Below are positions 10,609 through 25,000 of a DNA stretch of 64,000 nt, piece by piece. Each line of letters starts with the position of its first letter. The stretch's first letter is position 1. The stretch spans positions 7,522,451 through 7,586,450 of the forward strand of contig OX637395.1 in the NCBI GenBank assembly GCA_951799425.1. Reading direction: 5' to 3'. A program made the translations under genes and the position numbers. The notes under the pieces were generated by a model. That model was not told the origin of the DNA. It saw nothing but the letters and a program-made list of their open reading frames with translations, and searched no databases. Source of the stretch: Ilex aquifolium (lineage: Eukaryota; Streptophyta; Magnoliopsida; Aquifoliales; Aquifoliaceae).

Positions 10609-10988
10609 TAGGAGTGTCAATTATTGTCGGGTTAAATGGGTTTGTATCGGGTCTAATCAAATTTGTGTGAAGAATCATTTAACCCGTATATGATTCGTTT
10701 ATTAAACGGGTTACACGACACGATTAGTTCAACCTGTTTAATATAATAAAACAAATTTATTAAACTGATCTAATTATTAAACTGTATATATTATTCTAAC
10801 TAATTTTTTTTAAATAATTATTAATTTTTTATATTAATTTTATTTAAACAGAAAAACAAGTTGACATATCTCACCTAACACGACTTATTTATTAAACGAG
10901 TTTTACTGGTCCACCTGTTAAAACCTTACCTAAACTCGCTTAAATTTCGTGTCGTTTAATCATATTGTGTCGCATTTTGACAAGTCTA
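10609..10988. mobile_element. hAT-like MITE (AAACGGGT-rich family)
   Basis: It begins TAGGAGTGTCAATTATTG and ends ATTTTGACAAGTCTA, an imperfect inverted terminal pair. The interior carries ACCCGTTTATTAAACGGGT-like motifs on both strands, as in the element at 58647. I found no convincing 8-bp target duplication, so the borders are approximate. Confidence 0.5.
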
Positions 10989-13900
10989 AATTACACCTGC
11001 ACATTTTTAAAACACATTTTATCACCAAGCGATGTGAGATAAAATACATGAATTTGACACTTTTCATGCCACCTCATGCAGAGTTTTAAAAATCCTAGGG
11101 ATAACCTGCATCTGAAGATATGGTACAACGTAAACCAAATGATTAATTTGGAGAAGAAGTGAACATTCCAGAGAAAGGGAGTGAAGAGTGAGGAAATGAA
11201 GGTAAAATTCAGTGTGAATAGTTTTGAGAGGAATGCTAGTGATTGTTAGATGAGTCTATTTGAAACCGTCGGTTGGATTTATTAAAGTCTACCCAGTTTT
11301 ATATTATAGATTATAAATTTAACAAGAATTTTATCGCTTAATTGAGAGAGAGAGAGAGAACCATCATAATAGGCAAAATTGATTCTCCCAACTTTTCAGT
11401 ATAAGAGCTTCGCGGTTTTTCTAATGGTCATTTTACTTATTGTTGGATCATAAAATTACGCGTCGGAATTTCATAATTCCCTTTCCTATAATAGTAATTG
11501 AACCCAAAAAAAAAAAAAAAAAAAAAAAAAAAACCCTCAAGTACAGGAGACCATTGACAGGGAGTCCCATAAAAAAAGTCTACCCTCTCATCTGGCATAG
11601 TTCATGATTGACAGATATGTTATGAAAGCTAAGTTACTTATAATCTAAAACACTTACAATAAACATTGAACTAAACTCCATATGGTCAGACACAAGCATG
11701 AGATGTTTCACCAAAATGGTTGAATATTTGACTTAACAGAAAAGTCAACCCTAACCTTCATCATTGAAAGAGAGGTTTGGTTTTGACTCACAGCACACAG
11801 GTTCCTTGACCATATTGCCAAAAATAAGTTTTCATAATAAGATGTTAACATAACACCTGCCTTTTTTAATAACTGAAAATCATACCAACATTGGGTGGTT
11901 GTGTATAACCTAAATTCCATGAAGTCAACGATATTTCGTCAAGGTCGATGTACTCGTATCGAATATTGTATTGGATATGATATTCTTCGAGTTTACTGGC
12001 GAGTTGATGTGAAAATGTTAGGCAATGAAAACGAAAAGGGCTTTAATTATCCAAACTATTTCAATCCCACACATGATTCCAATGGTCTCTAATTAACTTT
12101 GCGGGTTGATCAAACACGTCCCAAGTCAACACAGGATATTAATTAATTGAACAGAGATTTTCAGTACTTTGATTGGACTATATTTCAAAAATTCAACTTA
12201 ATAATTTTTGTTACAGTACTCGGTTTTTTCGGGGCCTAACTCTAAATTCAACTTGAATTGTACAAACCATTTCACCCAAATAGAATTTGAAAATTTATTT
12301 TGAATTTCAATCCAATTTGTGCAACTTTAGTTTAATTTTGAGTTTGAAAATTTAAGCATTGATATTAGTCATTTTTGAATTTTGGCTCAACTCGGATTGA
12401 AAATTTTATATCTTGGATATATATAAATTTCAAATTTTTTTTTTTTTTGGGGGGGGTCATAAGTAAGCATTATGTCTGATAATGATAAATTAGGCACGAG
12501 CTCTGCTGCTCAGAGGATGAGCTCCATGGCTAGAAAATGATATCAGCTCCTTACTCGCTAACATCCACGTTTTGACTAATTCAAACAAATTGAAATATCC
12601 ACACTAATATGCGTTCACACCTATTCCACTTCTGGTGTAGCCTCATTCAAATAGTAGCTAAGAATCTTCAACGGTCCAATCTTTGGATCTATAAAAATGT
12701 CAAGTTGAATATCATTGAAGTAAGTTGACTTCTCCTATTTGAATACAATTTCTCTCGATCATTCTTTTTTTGACTCTATCATCAGAGGGTCAACCACCGG
12801 AATCTTTTCAGTCTTCGACTTCTTTTGCAAGAGTACTTCCGTCGGTTGCCAAGTCACAGTTCCGGTCAGCCACCACGGTGAATTGGGTTGAATTATTCCG
12901 AATTTTAATGTAATGTCAAAACTTAGAAACCAGTTTTTTCAACCCGGGCGGTGGTCAACTTATATTAATTCCGGGACAATGTTGTTACCTCGTGAAAAGG
13001 AAAAGAGAGAAACATTGCGTTGAAAAAACATGTCCTTCTAATTTTGAATTTAATCACCGACGTCGGTGATTAAAACTACTCCTAAAAAATTAAATGTTAC
13101 TGATTTTTTGTCAATTCATACACTATTTCTTGTAGTCGTATATTTTCAAATTGGCATCGTATTTCGTACGTATCATGTTTTGAGTTATTTAGTGGCGAAG
13201 CCAGATTTTGTCTATAATGAGGGCAACAGTTGAATTGGAGAGACTAATCGAACCAAAATTATCAAAATTCGTTGTGTTTTGTGAATAAATATCAAGTATG
13301 TCTTTAATGATCATATTTGAATTGAATTTCGTTTTGATTTGAATTTAATTTCAAAATTTTGATCTAAAATTGATTTAAAAACTTATTTTTGAATTCAATT
13401 TGATTATCTGATGAATTTTGTTTTTAGAGTACATATCCGAATAAATTACATATTAAAAATCTGATTGACTCTATGAACCAACTAAAATTGAATTTTAATA
13501 AATTATATCTTAATTTCAATTCAGTTTCACAAAATAACACTCAATCTCGTCGTATACTCATACACGTATGTATCAATCACAATTAGATTGAATTTTGGTA
13601 TATCAAACTCTAAATTCATGAAAATTATGTGGCCAATTCGAGTATAGATAGTTTATAAAAAATATCAATTTTTTCTCACCAATCATATTCAAAATTAGAT
13701 CGGATTCAAATCAAAATTTCATCCATTGACAAACCTAAAATTTGGATGCATGTGAATCCCATTTAATTTTTAAATATGAAACTAACTCTAATTTTTTTTC
13801 CAAATATTTTGGTGGGGGCAAATTTATAGAGAACTTATAGATTTTTTTTTAATATTTTAAATGGACCCCAAAACTTTTTTGAAATATTAAAATTTTCATA

Positions 13901-15268
13901 ATGCACCCTCAATTAAATAAAAATATAGTAGTGTGCTTCATTTTAAGAATTTGAGTATATATTTTTATTAAAAAATATTAAAAATTGAGTATTTAACAAA
14001 CAATTGTGTATACCAATAAGATAATATGAAAATACAACAATAAAATTTGTCAAAAAGACAGCAACCATTTAGTCTTCATCGCTATTTTTTTTATCTAATT
14101 GAGAGTGTAACGTGAGAATTTTAATCTTTTGAAATGTAAATTGAAAATTTGAGAATTTTTCATAGTACAAAATATCATTTACCCTTAATTGTATAGAGAG
14201 AGATGACTAATGAGCTTTTAAAAACATAAAATGGGAAGAAAAAAAAATTTCTTAGACAGCATCATGTCCATGTAAGGTGGGTTGAGTTTTAGCGACAACC
14301 TCCAGCTTGGCATTTTGCACCCTAGCCATGTATGATGTACGGACTACCCAGTGCTTGAAACAAATGAAGTATCAATAAGTGGGGATGGGTTGTTGGGTGG
14401 AACTTAGAATATCATATGAAGAACTCTCTCTCTCTCTTGAAACTACTATAAGGGAGATGATCGGTGAAGTTCGAACCCGTGACTTAATGTCCAAAGACGA
14501 GCTGCGGAGCCATTAGACCGCCGCTGATATTCTCTTATCTTGGACTTGAGGAAGGCAAAAAATGCCCTATTTGACTTCTTGTGACAGGGGTTTAGAAACT
14601 TGATAACTTAAAACGAATAATTAAAGATCAATTTAATATTAAACTCGAATAATTTGAATTTGTACAATAAAGCCATTTAGTTAGTTTTAATTTTTTGCCT
14701 TTTTTGATCTTTTACGGTGTGAATTATTCTAGTATTAATTGCATTTTTATTTGGTTTTGTTAGAAAATAGATTACGTAAAATTCTAATTTAGGGAATCTA
14801 GGATTTGATTAAGAACAAAGCGATTTGAATCCAACAGTTTCTTACTCACGAACATGACAAAACATCAAGTCAAAATAATACGGGAATATCAAATTAGAAT
14901 ATAACACGACTTGATTGGTACCCGACACACTCATATTCTCAATAAATGATGCCAGTTATATTCCCTTTACATAAACCAGATTGAATACTTAAGAATCCTC
15001 AAGATTAAAGTAAAGAATATTTGAAGAAAAAATTCCTTTATTCTCCTTATCTTTGGGGTATTTTTGCCCTTTAGTTGAGACATTGTTCTCTCTATGGGAT
15101 AAACACTTTCCCTTGGAATGGTAGGCATTAGATAGGGACATTGGGTAGGGACACCCAGCATCATATGGTAAAGAGGTATCTAACCAGATATGGATAGATA
15201 GGTCATTCTTTTGGCATCTTCCATTTCCTTATTTGGATAGTAGCTGACAGTCTTGTATAAAAATCAAT
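10989..15268. other. AT-rich intergenic DNA
   Basis: No gene is visible. It contains a run of about 30 A at 11503-11533, short GA runs at 11345-11359, AATTTGAA-rich degenerate stretches at 12230-12440 and 13250-13740 that look like decayed repeats, and a tRNA-like segment at 14455-14528 (minus; TCTAATGGCTCCG plus GGGTTCGAACTTC) that may be a SINE head. Confidence 0.4.
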
Positions 15269-15640
15269 GGGTTAATTATAAAATACCCCCTTCAAGTTTA
15301 TATCACATTCAATCGACTTTCTCTGATTTTAGTTTCAACAATTTACCCCCTCAAAGTTTGAATATTTGGAAATTAAGTGAAGCCGTTAATTTTGACAGTA
15401 AAAAATGATAGAAAATATTAATTTGCAAATCACATAATCTCAAATTCTACGAAGAGATAAAATCACCCTTCACATCATTTTTATGTGACTTAATTTCCAC
15501 TATTTTTCATTGTCGAAACTAATAGTTTCACTTAATTTACAAATATTCAAACTTGGAAGAGGTAATTTGTTGAAATTCAAACCATAAAGAGTTGATTGCA
15601 ACTTGAGACAAACTTGAAGGGGACATTTTCAAATTAACCC
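15269..15640. mobile_element. Fold-back MITE
   Basis: The 372-bp sequence starts GGGTTAATTATAAAAT and ends TTTTCAAATTAACCC. The two halves are imperfect reverse complements for much of their length: CCCCTTCAAGTTT, AAGTTTGAATATTTG and AAATTAAGTGAA recur in inverted order. No precise target duplication was found. The long arms suggest a Mutator-like or fold-back MITE. Confidence 0.6.
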
Positions 15641-17237
15641 TAAATTCAAGGATTCAATAATTAGGAAAAATCTACAGTGCCGACTTAGTACCGCACCAAA
15701 AAGGTGAGTTACGACTCAATAAATTTTAAAAATTTGAAAGTGATTCTAAACTACTTAGATCTGTCGACAAATTGGGATTAGGATTGTCATCCTAGGGTTA
15801 TGGTACAGGAGGGGTGGTGTTCGGGGGATTGGATGGTGGCGTCCGATAAGTAGGGGAGAGAAACAGAGCGAACAAGGTGGGATGGTAGATTGGGTTTGTT
15901 TCATGTCGAGGTGGCTGATGAGCCGATCGTGATGATTCATAGAATAGGTTAATTAGGGGAGGCAATTTCAATGTATCAGTCAGAATCACTATTCATTTCG
16001 ACCGATCTTCCTTCTCATTTTTTGTTGGTGGGATTTTTTTTTTTCTTTTGGTGGATATGATTTGATGTTTGATTCCAAAAGTAATAAGCAATTTAAAAGT
16101 TTGATAGGAATAATTTCGTATTCTCATGAGGATAGTCACATAAAGTATTTAACCATACAATTTTATATCTTAAAGTAGAGTGTTGGGGGATAAAATCATT
16201 TAATATCCTTAACAATTGGATGCATTATATCATATTTATAAATTCTATTATGTAAGTCAACAAAGATTAGGAGTGACAAAAGTATCAAATTAGATATTCT
16301 ATCAAAAACTTTCATTTTCATAAGAATTGATTATGGAGATAGAGTTACGATTCAAAAAGACCTAAAGTCAAGCTATAGCTCAAAAAAAGTTAAAATCGAT
16401 ATTTACATTCAATGAAGACGCTTAAATCAACAGAGTTGCAATAAGATTTTAGGGAAGAACTATGATACTAAATTTTTTTTTTTGGGTATTGTACCGAAGG
16501 TAGAACTAATTCATAACCGATTATGAAAGTAGTGAGTTTCTTGACCGATTGATACAATAATTTCTCAATTTATACTATATTTCTCATAGTATTCTAGAAT
16601 TAATCATGTCTTTTACAGTTGTAACTTACACTTCAAAAAATTATAACTTACACTTAAAAAGTTATAAATTTTAACGCGTCTTCCTCAAAATTTTATATAA
16701 CACTTCGTAAAAGAAAAGAAATGATTTTCTATTGTAACTCACATCACACAACTTGTTCATAGCAACTACCCCGAACTGTCACTATTGTTAGATACAAATG
16801 TCACTTTATGAAAAATGCAAGTTGAGACTTGAATAGGACAAGAATTGTCAACCATTGTTTAATCATAAAGGACAAAATTTCACTTTGCTAGTATGTTGTT
16901 GAGACTTATTCTGTTTTTTGTTTTGTCAGGCATTAGTATATGTTGGAGATGAGATATGAACCCGTGATCTTAACGTTCAATAGTGGGGATGATGGTTATT
17001 AAGTCTTTTTTGCTAAGTAAAATTGAGATTAAGGAAAAAGAGAAAACAAAGGAAAAATCAAGTTTCGAGGCTTGACACTCGCTCGAAAGCCATACTCTCA
17101 ACCTAGTCAAAACACAGACTAAGAAGGCAAATAACAAAAAAAAAGAATGAAAAAACTTTGAACCCAAAATTCAAGGCTAGGTAAACAAAAAATCAAAATG
17201 CTTGCTTCACTGGCTTCCACTGCCATCATTTGCTCCG
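15641..17237. other. Intergenic DNA
   Basis: No coding frame that I trust. A more GC-rich patch at 15775-15930 has no recognisable similarity to anything I know. Confidence 0.35.
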
Positions 17238-17815
17238 TCAAATGACAATCCTTGCAGAAGACTTTCGCCCTATTGATGATTTGCAAGATCTTGTTCTATA
17301 TCCTTTTAACATCTTGGTTATTTCAAGCTTTGCTGAGGTCAATTCCACGCAATATTCATCCATCGATTGCTCTAATTCGTACGAGACAAAGCTGTCCACT
17401 TCATCCCTCTTGCCTTCCATTTGGTTGTCATTTGATTCTATTTGGCTTTTGAAGAAATTTTGACTAATGTTTGGTGGCTGCTCTAAGTTACTGGAAGATG
17501 AAAGTAAGGATTGTTGGTTTGCTTGGTCTGGTGCAATTTGACATATGATCACCTTAGTAATGGATTGATCTAGTGAACCAGTGCAAGATTCGGAGTTGTC
17601 ATCTTGTAGAGCTTTGAATTAATTTTCGAGATGAATTTGTTTGCTATGCAATAGTGATTGATTTCTGAGCACAACTTTCCCCACCTCTGGTGGAAGAAGG
17701 CATACCAGCTCCTTTTTGCCATTCTCCATAATTGATGTAATGCCCTGCTCTTTGAGATTAGAATCGCCTTGCTCAGTGCTAGCAACAACATTCTTCAATG
17801 GGGGTGTAATTAGAC
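17238..17815 (-). pseudogene. Decayed coding fragment, unknown family
   Basis: On the minus strand a single reading frame runs for about 190 codons from about 17815 to the TGA at 17238, broken only by a TAA at 17621-17619. It has balanced composition (LKNVVASTEQGDSNLKEQG, LVCLLPPEVGKVVLRNQS, then after the stop LEQPPNISQNFFKSQIES and DSFVSYELEQSMDEYCVEL), unlike the AT-rich surroundings. No start codon context or splice partners were identified. It may be a captured or duplicated gene piece. I cannot name a family. Confidence 0.5.
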
Positions 17816-18871
17816 TTATAAAAAAAAGTCGAAATTGAGATTAGATAAAAAGTTTTATGTTTGGTAAGAAAGAAAAATAAAAAGAATGGAAAAGTGGATG
17901 AATTAATTTTCATTCCAATTCACCAAAATCAATTCCTCCAGAATTGAGAAGAAAAGTGGATGAAAAATTAATTATATGTGTTGAAATATATGTTATTTGT
18001 CTGTATATCTTATATACATAAATCATATTTATCAATTACATATTATGTATTTATATTTTGTCTAAAAAAATTAATTAAAAATTAAAGAAAATATTTTTTC
18101 TATCTTATCAAACAAAAATGAGGAAAGAAAGAATTTCACCCTTAAAGGATAGGAAGTGTATCGAATAATGAACGCGAGAATTAAAATTTTTGTACTTGAT
18201 TATATTTATTTTTATAATCAAAAAAAAAGAGACAAAGATGGTGATGCATAACCATCTAAAGCTTTCTTACAAGCTGACCAAATCAAATTCTGAGACTACC
18301 AAATATGCTCTTAAATCTTTTGTAAGATTTACTAGTAACTCTGTCAGGAATCATGACCTAGTACAGTGGTAACATATTTAGAATAATTTGATTATGAGAA
18401 TAGTAACCTCGTTTATGTAGATGTGACATTTTTAAGTAATTTTCTTTAATCTTCTACAAGGAAAAAATTGCTTAAATAGATAGAGTCGAGAGATCACAAA
18501 GTTGCAAAGAGGACTAATTGGCAAGCCAATCTAGACACAAAAATTATAAAATATTTCAATTCAACCCCAATATATTTGGGTACTATCCATTTTAAGCTTT
18601 TGTACTCTTGTTAAAATTCTAGATCTATTTGAGTTATATTCACGGGTTCAATTTTAAAGTTATTTTTTCAAATTTAATTAGCCTTTAATTGCGCTCGGAA
18701 TGACCCTCTAAAACTACACTTATGATAGGAGGGTTGGATTCCAGTATTGAAAAAAAAATTAGTATCTACCATTTTTTGGGATATTTATATTACTTTTCTT
18801 TGTATAACTTATTAATTTTTAGAGTGTACTCACTTTTTGGATTCGCGTACTATTTTTTGAGTTTATTTACC
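17816..18871. other. AT-rich intergenic DNA
   Basis: No coding frame or recognised repeat. Confidence 0.35.
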
Positions 18872-18879
18872 ATCTTTAT

Positions 18880-19418
18880 CAGGGGTGTTCAAATTTTCGA
18901 TTAGTCGAAATTTTCTACTCTATCCAACCCTACCCAACCGTATTGAACGGCTAGCCGGAAAAATTGGATAGAAATGCAGAAGAGTTTTTTGGTCTTTCGA
19001 TTAAATCGAGTAGGAATACGAAATAACTATTAATTTATGTATTCCTATTCTACCATACCCATATAAATTAATATATATATATATATATATATATGATGGA
19101 TTGACGTTTATACTTTCTTGTGTTTTATTGTAATTGTTGTTGTAATTGTTTTAGATTTTAGTGTTATTGGTTTATTGTGTTATTAAATTGGTGCATGTTA
19201 TTTAATTAAATTGTTAAAATGATCCAAAAATTAATAATTATAAAAGTGTTCACCCGATTTCCTATCTGACTTCCTACCCGATTAATTTGACCGGAAGTCG
19301 GGTAAGAATACCACACTTGATCGGGTAGGGTAGACTAAGAAAAAATTCTTCTGCAAAGTATCAGGTAGGAAGACGAAAAATCATATTTCCTACCCATAGG
19401 GTAGGGTGAACACCCATA
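18880..19418. mobile_element. hAT-like MITE
   Basis: A 539-bp element starts CAGGGGTGTTCAAATTTTCG and ends GGGTGAACACCCATA (inverted termini). The flanks ATCTTTAT (18872-18879) and ATCTTTAG (19419-19426) agree at 7 of 8 bases. The interior has repeated CCTACCC/GGGTAGG motifs and an (AT)n run at 19071-19094. Confidence 0.75.
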
Positions 19419-19426
19419 ATCTTTAG

Positions 19427-21083
19427 GTTGAAGCTTATTATTGTTTTGGGTGGAACCTACTATTTTTTTTTTAGGGGGTTCTAATTTTTAGTGTGATACT
19501 GAAAAGTAAAAATTTGGTACCATATTGTTTCGTATAATTAGATATCGATAAACTTAGCCCATTGGCATTTTTCTTAGCCCATTGGCGTCTTTCTTTTTTG
19601 GGCATGCTTTATATTTGAGTAAATATTCAATGCAACGGTTAAACAATTGCCACGTGATGTAAGCAACCAATAATAAACAAATAAATAGGACAAATGAATC
19701 TCACTACTCCTATGTAGAAGTTTTGAATGTGAAAGTTATTGGTGGTTATACAATTTGAAGGGATTTACTAATCTTACGTAGTTTTCTATAGTCGGTCGGT
19801 TATACTATATAACGATGATGACGTAGTATAACTGTTACATTAAATATTTTTTTCTTATATTCAGTCAGCTTTTTTTTTTTTTCTTTTTTGGGATTCTACA
19901 GGATATGAAACAGTAGATGAGAACATCTTGTACTTAGATGCGTATTAAATGGAATATGGATATGATAAAAGTATATGCCCACACCCACTGTTTGGAAAGG
20001 GAATCAGATTCCTCCTCGGGAATGTTTGGATGCATGCAGGATTAATCTACAAGCAATGCTATATGCTACGAATCTAGTAGTAGTACAATATGTCACTAAG
20101 TAGTAAGTAATTATGAAAATATTAAAATATGTTTATTTTTTTTTGAGACACAAAAATATAATAATAATTAGTGATATACTCTACTCACTCTGTTTTATTA
20201 GTAATTTTGTGCATTTTAAAAAAAAAATAATTAAGTAAATATCTAACTTAGATTATAAATGACCTCAAGTTTTATCTGAAAATTATAATTTATAAAGTAT
20301 TACTAATAAATAATTAGTTAGAAAGTTAATTATGATAATAAGACAATAAAAATATTATATTAGGTGACAAAACACATTTTTCGTATATTATGAGACCCTA
20401 AGAATTTTAGGCAAGAAATTCTGAAAAGTTTATAACAATACTAGTTGTACTCAATTTGAGGATCTAATTTGAAAATTTAATACATTGTGGTTATTTAATT
20501 AATAGGGGAGTTTATTCAATGTTAATCTCTACCGCTAATTAATTAAATAGTTTAAATGCATTAATATCTCAAATTAGATCATAAAATTAGTCCTAATAAC
20601 ATTAGAAGATGAAATTTTATGCTATCAGCCATACGATGGAGTTTCATGCTTTTTTAATTTTCAATTATTTTTTAGGTAGTTGTTTCACATTTTTTTTCTT
20701 TCGCCTTTTCCTTCTCCGAATTATTTTTTTTTACTCCAAGCATAATCGCAAGTAAATATATTACTTATTTATAGACGCGTCAACGAATCCGATAATATTT
20801 TTTTTTTTTTGTGGTTAATATCCAAAATCTAATAAAAAAATTCAATCCGATCCGAATAATTAAATTAACTAAATTTTAACAAATTACACTGAAATTTCAA
20901 TTAACTTTTTTTAAATAATTACTTAATTTTTTAATATTTATATAAAAATATAAATAATGATCAGATTATAATCAAAGTAGATGTAAGTATATCCAAATCT
21001 GAATTCGTGAAATATAAGATATCGAATTAAGGTTCAAATTATCGATAAAAAATATCAAATACGTAAGAGTTTGATAAAAAAAA
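19427..21083. other. AT-rich intergenic DNA
   Basis: No gene seen. The stretch from about 20775, with CGAATCCGATAA and CAATCCGATCCGAATAA motifs, resembles the outer part of another degenerate MITE into which the copy at 21092 may have inserted. Confidence 0.3.
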
Positions 21084-21091
21084 AAATACGT

Positions 21092-21402
21092 CAAAAGTGT
21101 TAATCGAGCCGAACTTTACGAGCTTAAACCCGAGCATGACGAGCTTGTTTTTCTGAACAAGCCTAAACAATTGTTCAAGCTCGGCTTGTTAAAAATTCGA
21201 GCCGAGCTAAATCCGAATAACTCCACTATTTTACATATAAAACGAGCCCAACTTTACAAGTTTGAGCCAAGTCTTTTAGACTTGTTTAGAAAAATGAACC
21301 TAAAATATTGTTCAAACTCAGCACGTTTAGAACATAAATCGAACTCGAGCCGAATCTTATCTGAGTCGAGTTCGAGTAACTCGTCTCAATTAATACCCCT
21401 TA
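21092..21402. mobile_element. hAT-like MITE (GAGC-rich family)
   Basis: A 311-bp copy of the element at 2467: it starts CAAAAGTGTTAATCGAGCC and ends CTCAATTAATACCCCTTA. The flanks AAATACGT (21084-21091) and AAATACGG (21403-21410) match at 7 of 8. A 147-codon open frame across it is a chance frame. Confidence 0.75.
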
Positions 21403-21410
21403 AAATACGG

Positions 21411-22033
21411 ATCGAATTCGAATCAAAATCTAATCCATTAACAAACCAACATATGAGGGTTAAAATATGCTCACACTTTTTTGACGAAATAATTTTTTGT
21501 ATTAAAAAATTTCAACAATATGTTACCAGACAATACATAGGTAATTGGCAGTTTATGGAGACTTTGTCCTGCTTTGAAGTACATGTGCATCAATTCCCCA
21601 TTATCTACAGCTAAAAAAATCATAGAAATAAGTACACGGCATATAGGAAACAATTTCTTTCTCGGGAAAGAGTAAATACCTAGCCAAATGGTAGAAAAAC
21701 AAGAGATTTCATAACAAATTGAAGTGGATAAAGGAGATAATGTGGCATTACATCAAAATTCAGATCTCCAAAACCAAGTTTGTTATGAAATAATATAACA
21801 AAAAAGATTACAGTTGCTTCAATAATGTAACAAGTTCAACTTCTAATAGTGAAAGGCAGACCAAGTAGAAGGCTAACAAGTGAACGTGTTCCTCAATAGT
21901 ATGCTTTTCGGGGATTGTTCTGGGAAAAAACAAACAAACAAAAGAGCGTCGTAAGCTACCATTAAAACCAAATTCACTGTATATGTTTTAAACAGAGGAA
22001 TATATTTTCATCTACGAAATAATGAAGACGAGG
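21411..22033. other. 3' flank of the SURP/G-patch gene
   Basis: Probably contains the 3'UTR of the minus-strand gene ending at 22034. A GAACAAGTTT-type repeat was looked for and not found. Nothing else is visible. Confidence 0.35.
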
Positions 22034-25000
22034 TTATACCAGAGGATTTGGTCTGTAACGGTAGCCAAGCATCATGCGCTTCTTGTACTGCTCATATATA
22101 TCATCATCCGAAGTTACCTCTCCAGGCTCATGAGCGCCAACCCCCAGGTTGTTCTTTTTCACATTACCTGCCATAATTGGATCTGCAATACCACTTCTGG
22201 AGCTCCCCAAACCCTCACCTGCAGCCCACACAAATGAGAGAAAAAACAACCTTTCTTTAAAAATGGACTTCTCATAATGAACTTTGTGAGCTAGTACTGC
22301 ATCATACCAGCTGGAACCATGTGCATTGTAGCGCTTGCCTTTATTTTACACAGAACTTTTTCTATACCTCAGGGATGGTCCTTGTGGCTAAAGCTTTAGC
22401 CCACAGGCCCAAATCAGGCAGTAAACAAAACTCCAGTTTTAGAACCAGAAACTACGAATTTTACCATACTCCGAATTTCAATCAAAGCAGAAACAGCAAA
22501 ATATTGGTTACCAAAACAGTTATGCAGACACAGTTTGAGTGCACACATGCTTGCAATACCCCAAGTTTACTTGGTTAAAACATGTAAAAGCAGGCTACTT
22601 CATTATCAAAAATTGGTGTGATCATATATATAAAAACTACAATTAAATATTGCTTTACCTAACTTGCATGATAATCTATTTCAAACGACAAGATTCGTCC
22701 CCAAAGGAAAAAGGGAACCATTTTCAACAACGAATAAGGATTAATCTAGACGACTGTAATGCCAAGGGTTGGTGTTACGAGAGCAAATAATGGAAAATGT
22801 AAACTCTACTGATGAAGCACATAATTGTCGCCAAAAAATGTAGCAAACATAACTTAATTCTTCCAGAAATATAGCTTTAGTAAGATCATATGAGGGAGGG
22901 AGAGAACCTTCTTTCCAACCCATTTTAGACAAAAGTCTGTGCCCAACATTATCAGCCTGGATTCTTGCCCTTTCTACAGCCTCACTGGCGGCTTTCTGTG
23001 CAGCCACATCATTACAGGTAGCCAAGAACTTCTCAAGCTCTTCTGGTGGTATATAATCACCCATGTGATGACCTTTTTTCCCAGGAGCTGCTGTAATGCC
23101 TCAAAATGAGAAAATGTGAAGCATTCTTTGTGATATGAAATAAAAGTTAACTAAGAAGAAGCATCTTTAGGAAGCAGTTGGCAATATAAAAAGGTTCAAA
23201 CATAAGTATTTCAAGGAACATCCGAATATGTCTAGTCTAATCACAATAGTAGATATAAACCTTGGAGGGAAGCAGGTGGAGGCATTTCATCTTTTGACTG
23301 TTTAGGTTGTTTTCTCTTTTCCTCCTGTGCAGCCTTCTTCATGTAAAACTCCATCATTGCTATAGGATCTGCACTTCAATGAGATGTTATTTACGTAAAA
23401 TATTTGTAAAAGAACAAAATGTTTGATCCTGGAGAAATTGAAAGGCAGCCATAAAAAAGCAACACTTCTGTAAACAACCATAGAAAATATTGCATTTGTA
23501 GTAGTTGATTGCCATAAAAGACACTCAAAGCAAACTACATTTCACAATAGTCACACAACCTATGAATAATTTCCATTTTAAATGTAACAGATATTGCTCA
23601 CTATATTTCCTTTTTCACTAACCTAAAATCCAGAGATCTCCATCACTACACACTATTCACAAAATAAAAGGCCGTTAACAGATATTGCTCATTACATTTC
23701 CTTTTTCACAAACCTAAAATCCAGAGACATCCATCACTACACACTATTCACAAAATAAAAGGCCGCAACCAGCATATGAGAGAAATAGCAAGTGTTGACT
23801 CTAGTATAGGTTCTAATATTTCGCTACTGGACTCTCATTGTAGACAATGATAATTGAACACCTATCAATACAAAAGTGTAAAAATAACTTGAGGAAGTAT
23901 GAGACGTGGTAATTGTAAAGCAAGGGTAGGAGGTCTTTTTAGAAAGAAGAGATTGGCTGGGAAGAAGTATAGGAAGGAATAAGAAACACAGTAAGCTCTC
24001 AGTGCATAGTCTGGATCAACACAATTAAAGCAAAAGTAGGTCCAAAATAAAAGAGGACAGAAATATAAGAAATATAAGCTGCAAGTGCTCTTTGAATCTA
24101 AACAAAAAAATTACAAGATTTGAATATCCTCGGGTATTAGCTAAGAACAAGTTGACCTTTGTGAAGAATGACTTGGGACCAAATTTAACAATGGGGAATT
24201 TTGTAGGTTAATAGTTGGGTATTGCTCTAGCAATCTATAGATACTCCATCCAAGTCTCTATACCTGAACTTTTTGCTATATTTTGTACTCCCTTGTCAGC
24301 CCCACATAATAGAATATGAACTTTGTCCGTTATCGTGCATGTGTTTTTTGGGATAAAAACAATTCTTTGAAATCTAAGGCAATCAGGTCGTAATTTGTCT
24401 CATTCTTCCCACAAACCCTAACAGAAGCTGAGCATGGGTATCAATTATCAAGTCACACCAAAGGCCTATGATGAGAGATATACAGTTCCCTATCAATAAC
24501 ACAAAACTAAACACACACAAATAATAAGTGGAATACAATTTTCTATAACATTACCAGATCCTCCAGTTGATGCTGGCTCTCTCGTGTTCTCAGGAGCTTC
24601 ATATAAAGCCGAGGCTGGAATTTGAAAATTCGAGTGCTGATTAGATGACCTTTGAGAACCACTTGGTGTATTAGGCGTAGCAGAGCTTGCAGCACCTACA
24701 GAAACAAAGTGCCCGAGATTTATGTAAAAATGCTGTTTGAAAACCAATTGTGAAAGAAAGAATAAAAAAATATTCCTATTTTAGAAAACAGCCAGTTATG
24801 GTGAGTGAACTAATAAATAACTCCACTTGAAAACACACTGCATGCTTCAAAAAATACAAAAAAAAAAAAAAAAAGAGGTGACACAAATCTGATCATGATG
24901 ACACAGTTGGTGTAACAAGGAAACCTAAAGGCCACATCATGTTGAAGGCCTCATATGGTGAACATATAAGAATAAAACCTACCATGGTCAAAATGAAAAA

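Noticed and set aside
14455-14528. Possible tRNA gene on the minus strand
   Set aside because: A-box and B-box-like strings are present, but a full cloverleaf with paired acceptor ends could not be drawn; more likely a SINE head.
21171-21614. 147-codon open frame
   Set aside because: Spans a hAT-like MITE and flanking DNA; composition follows the GAGC repeats.
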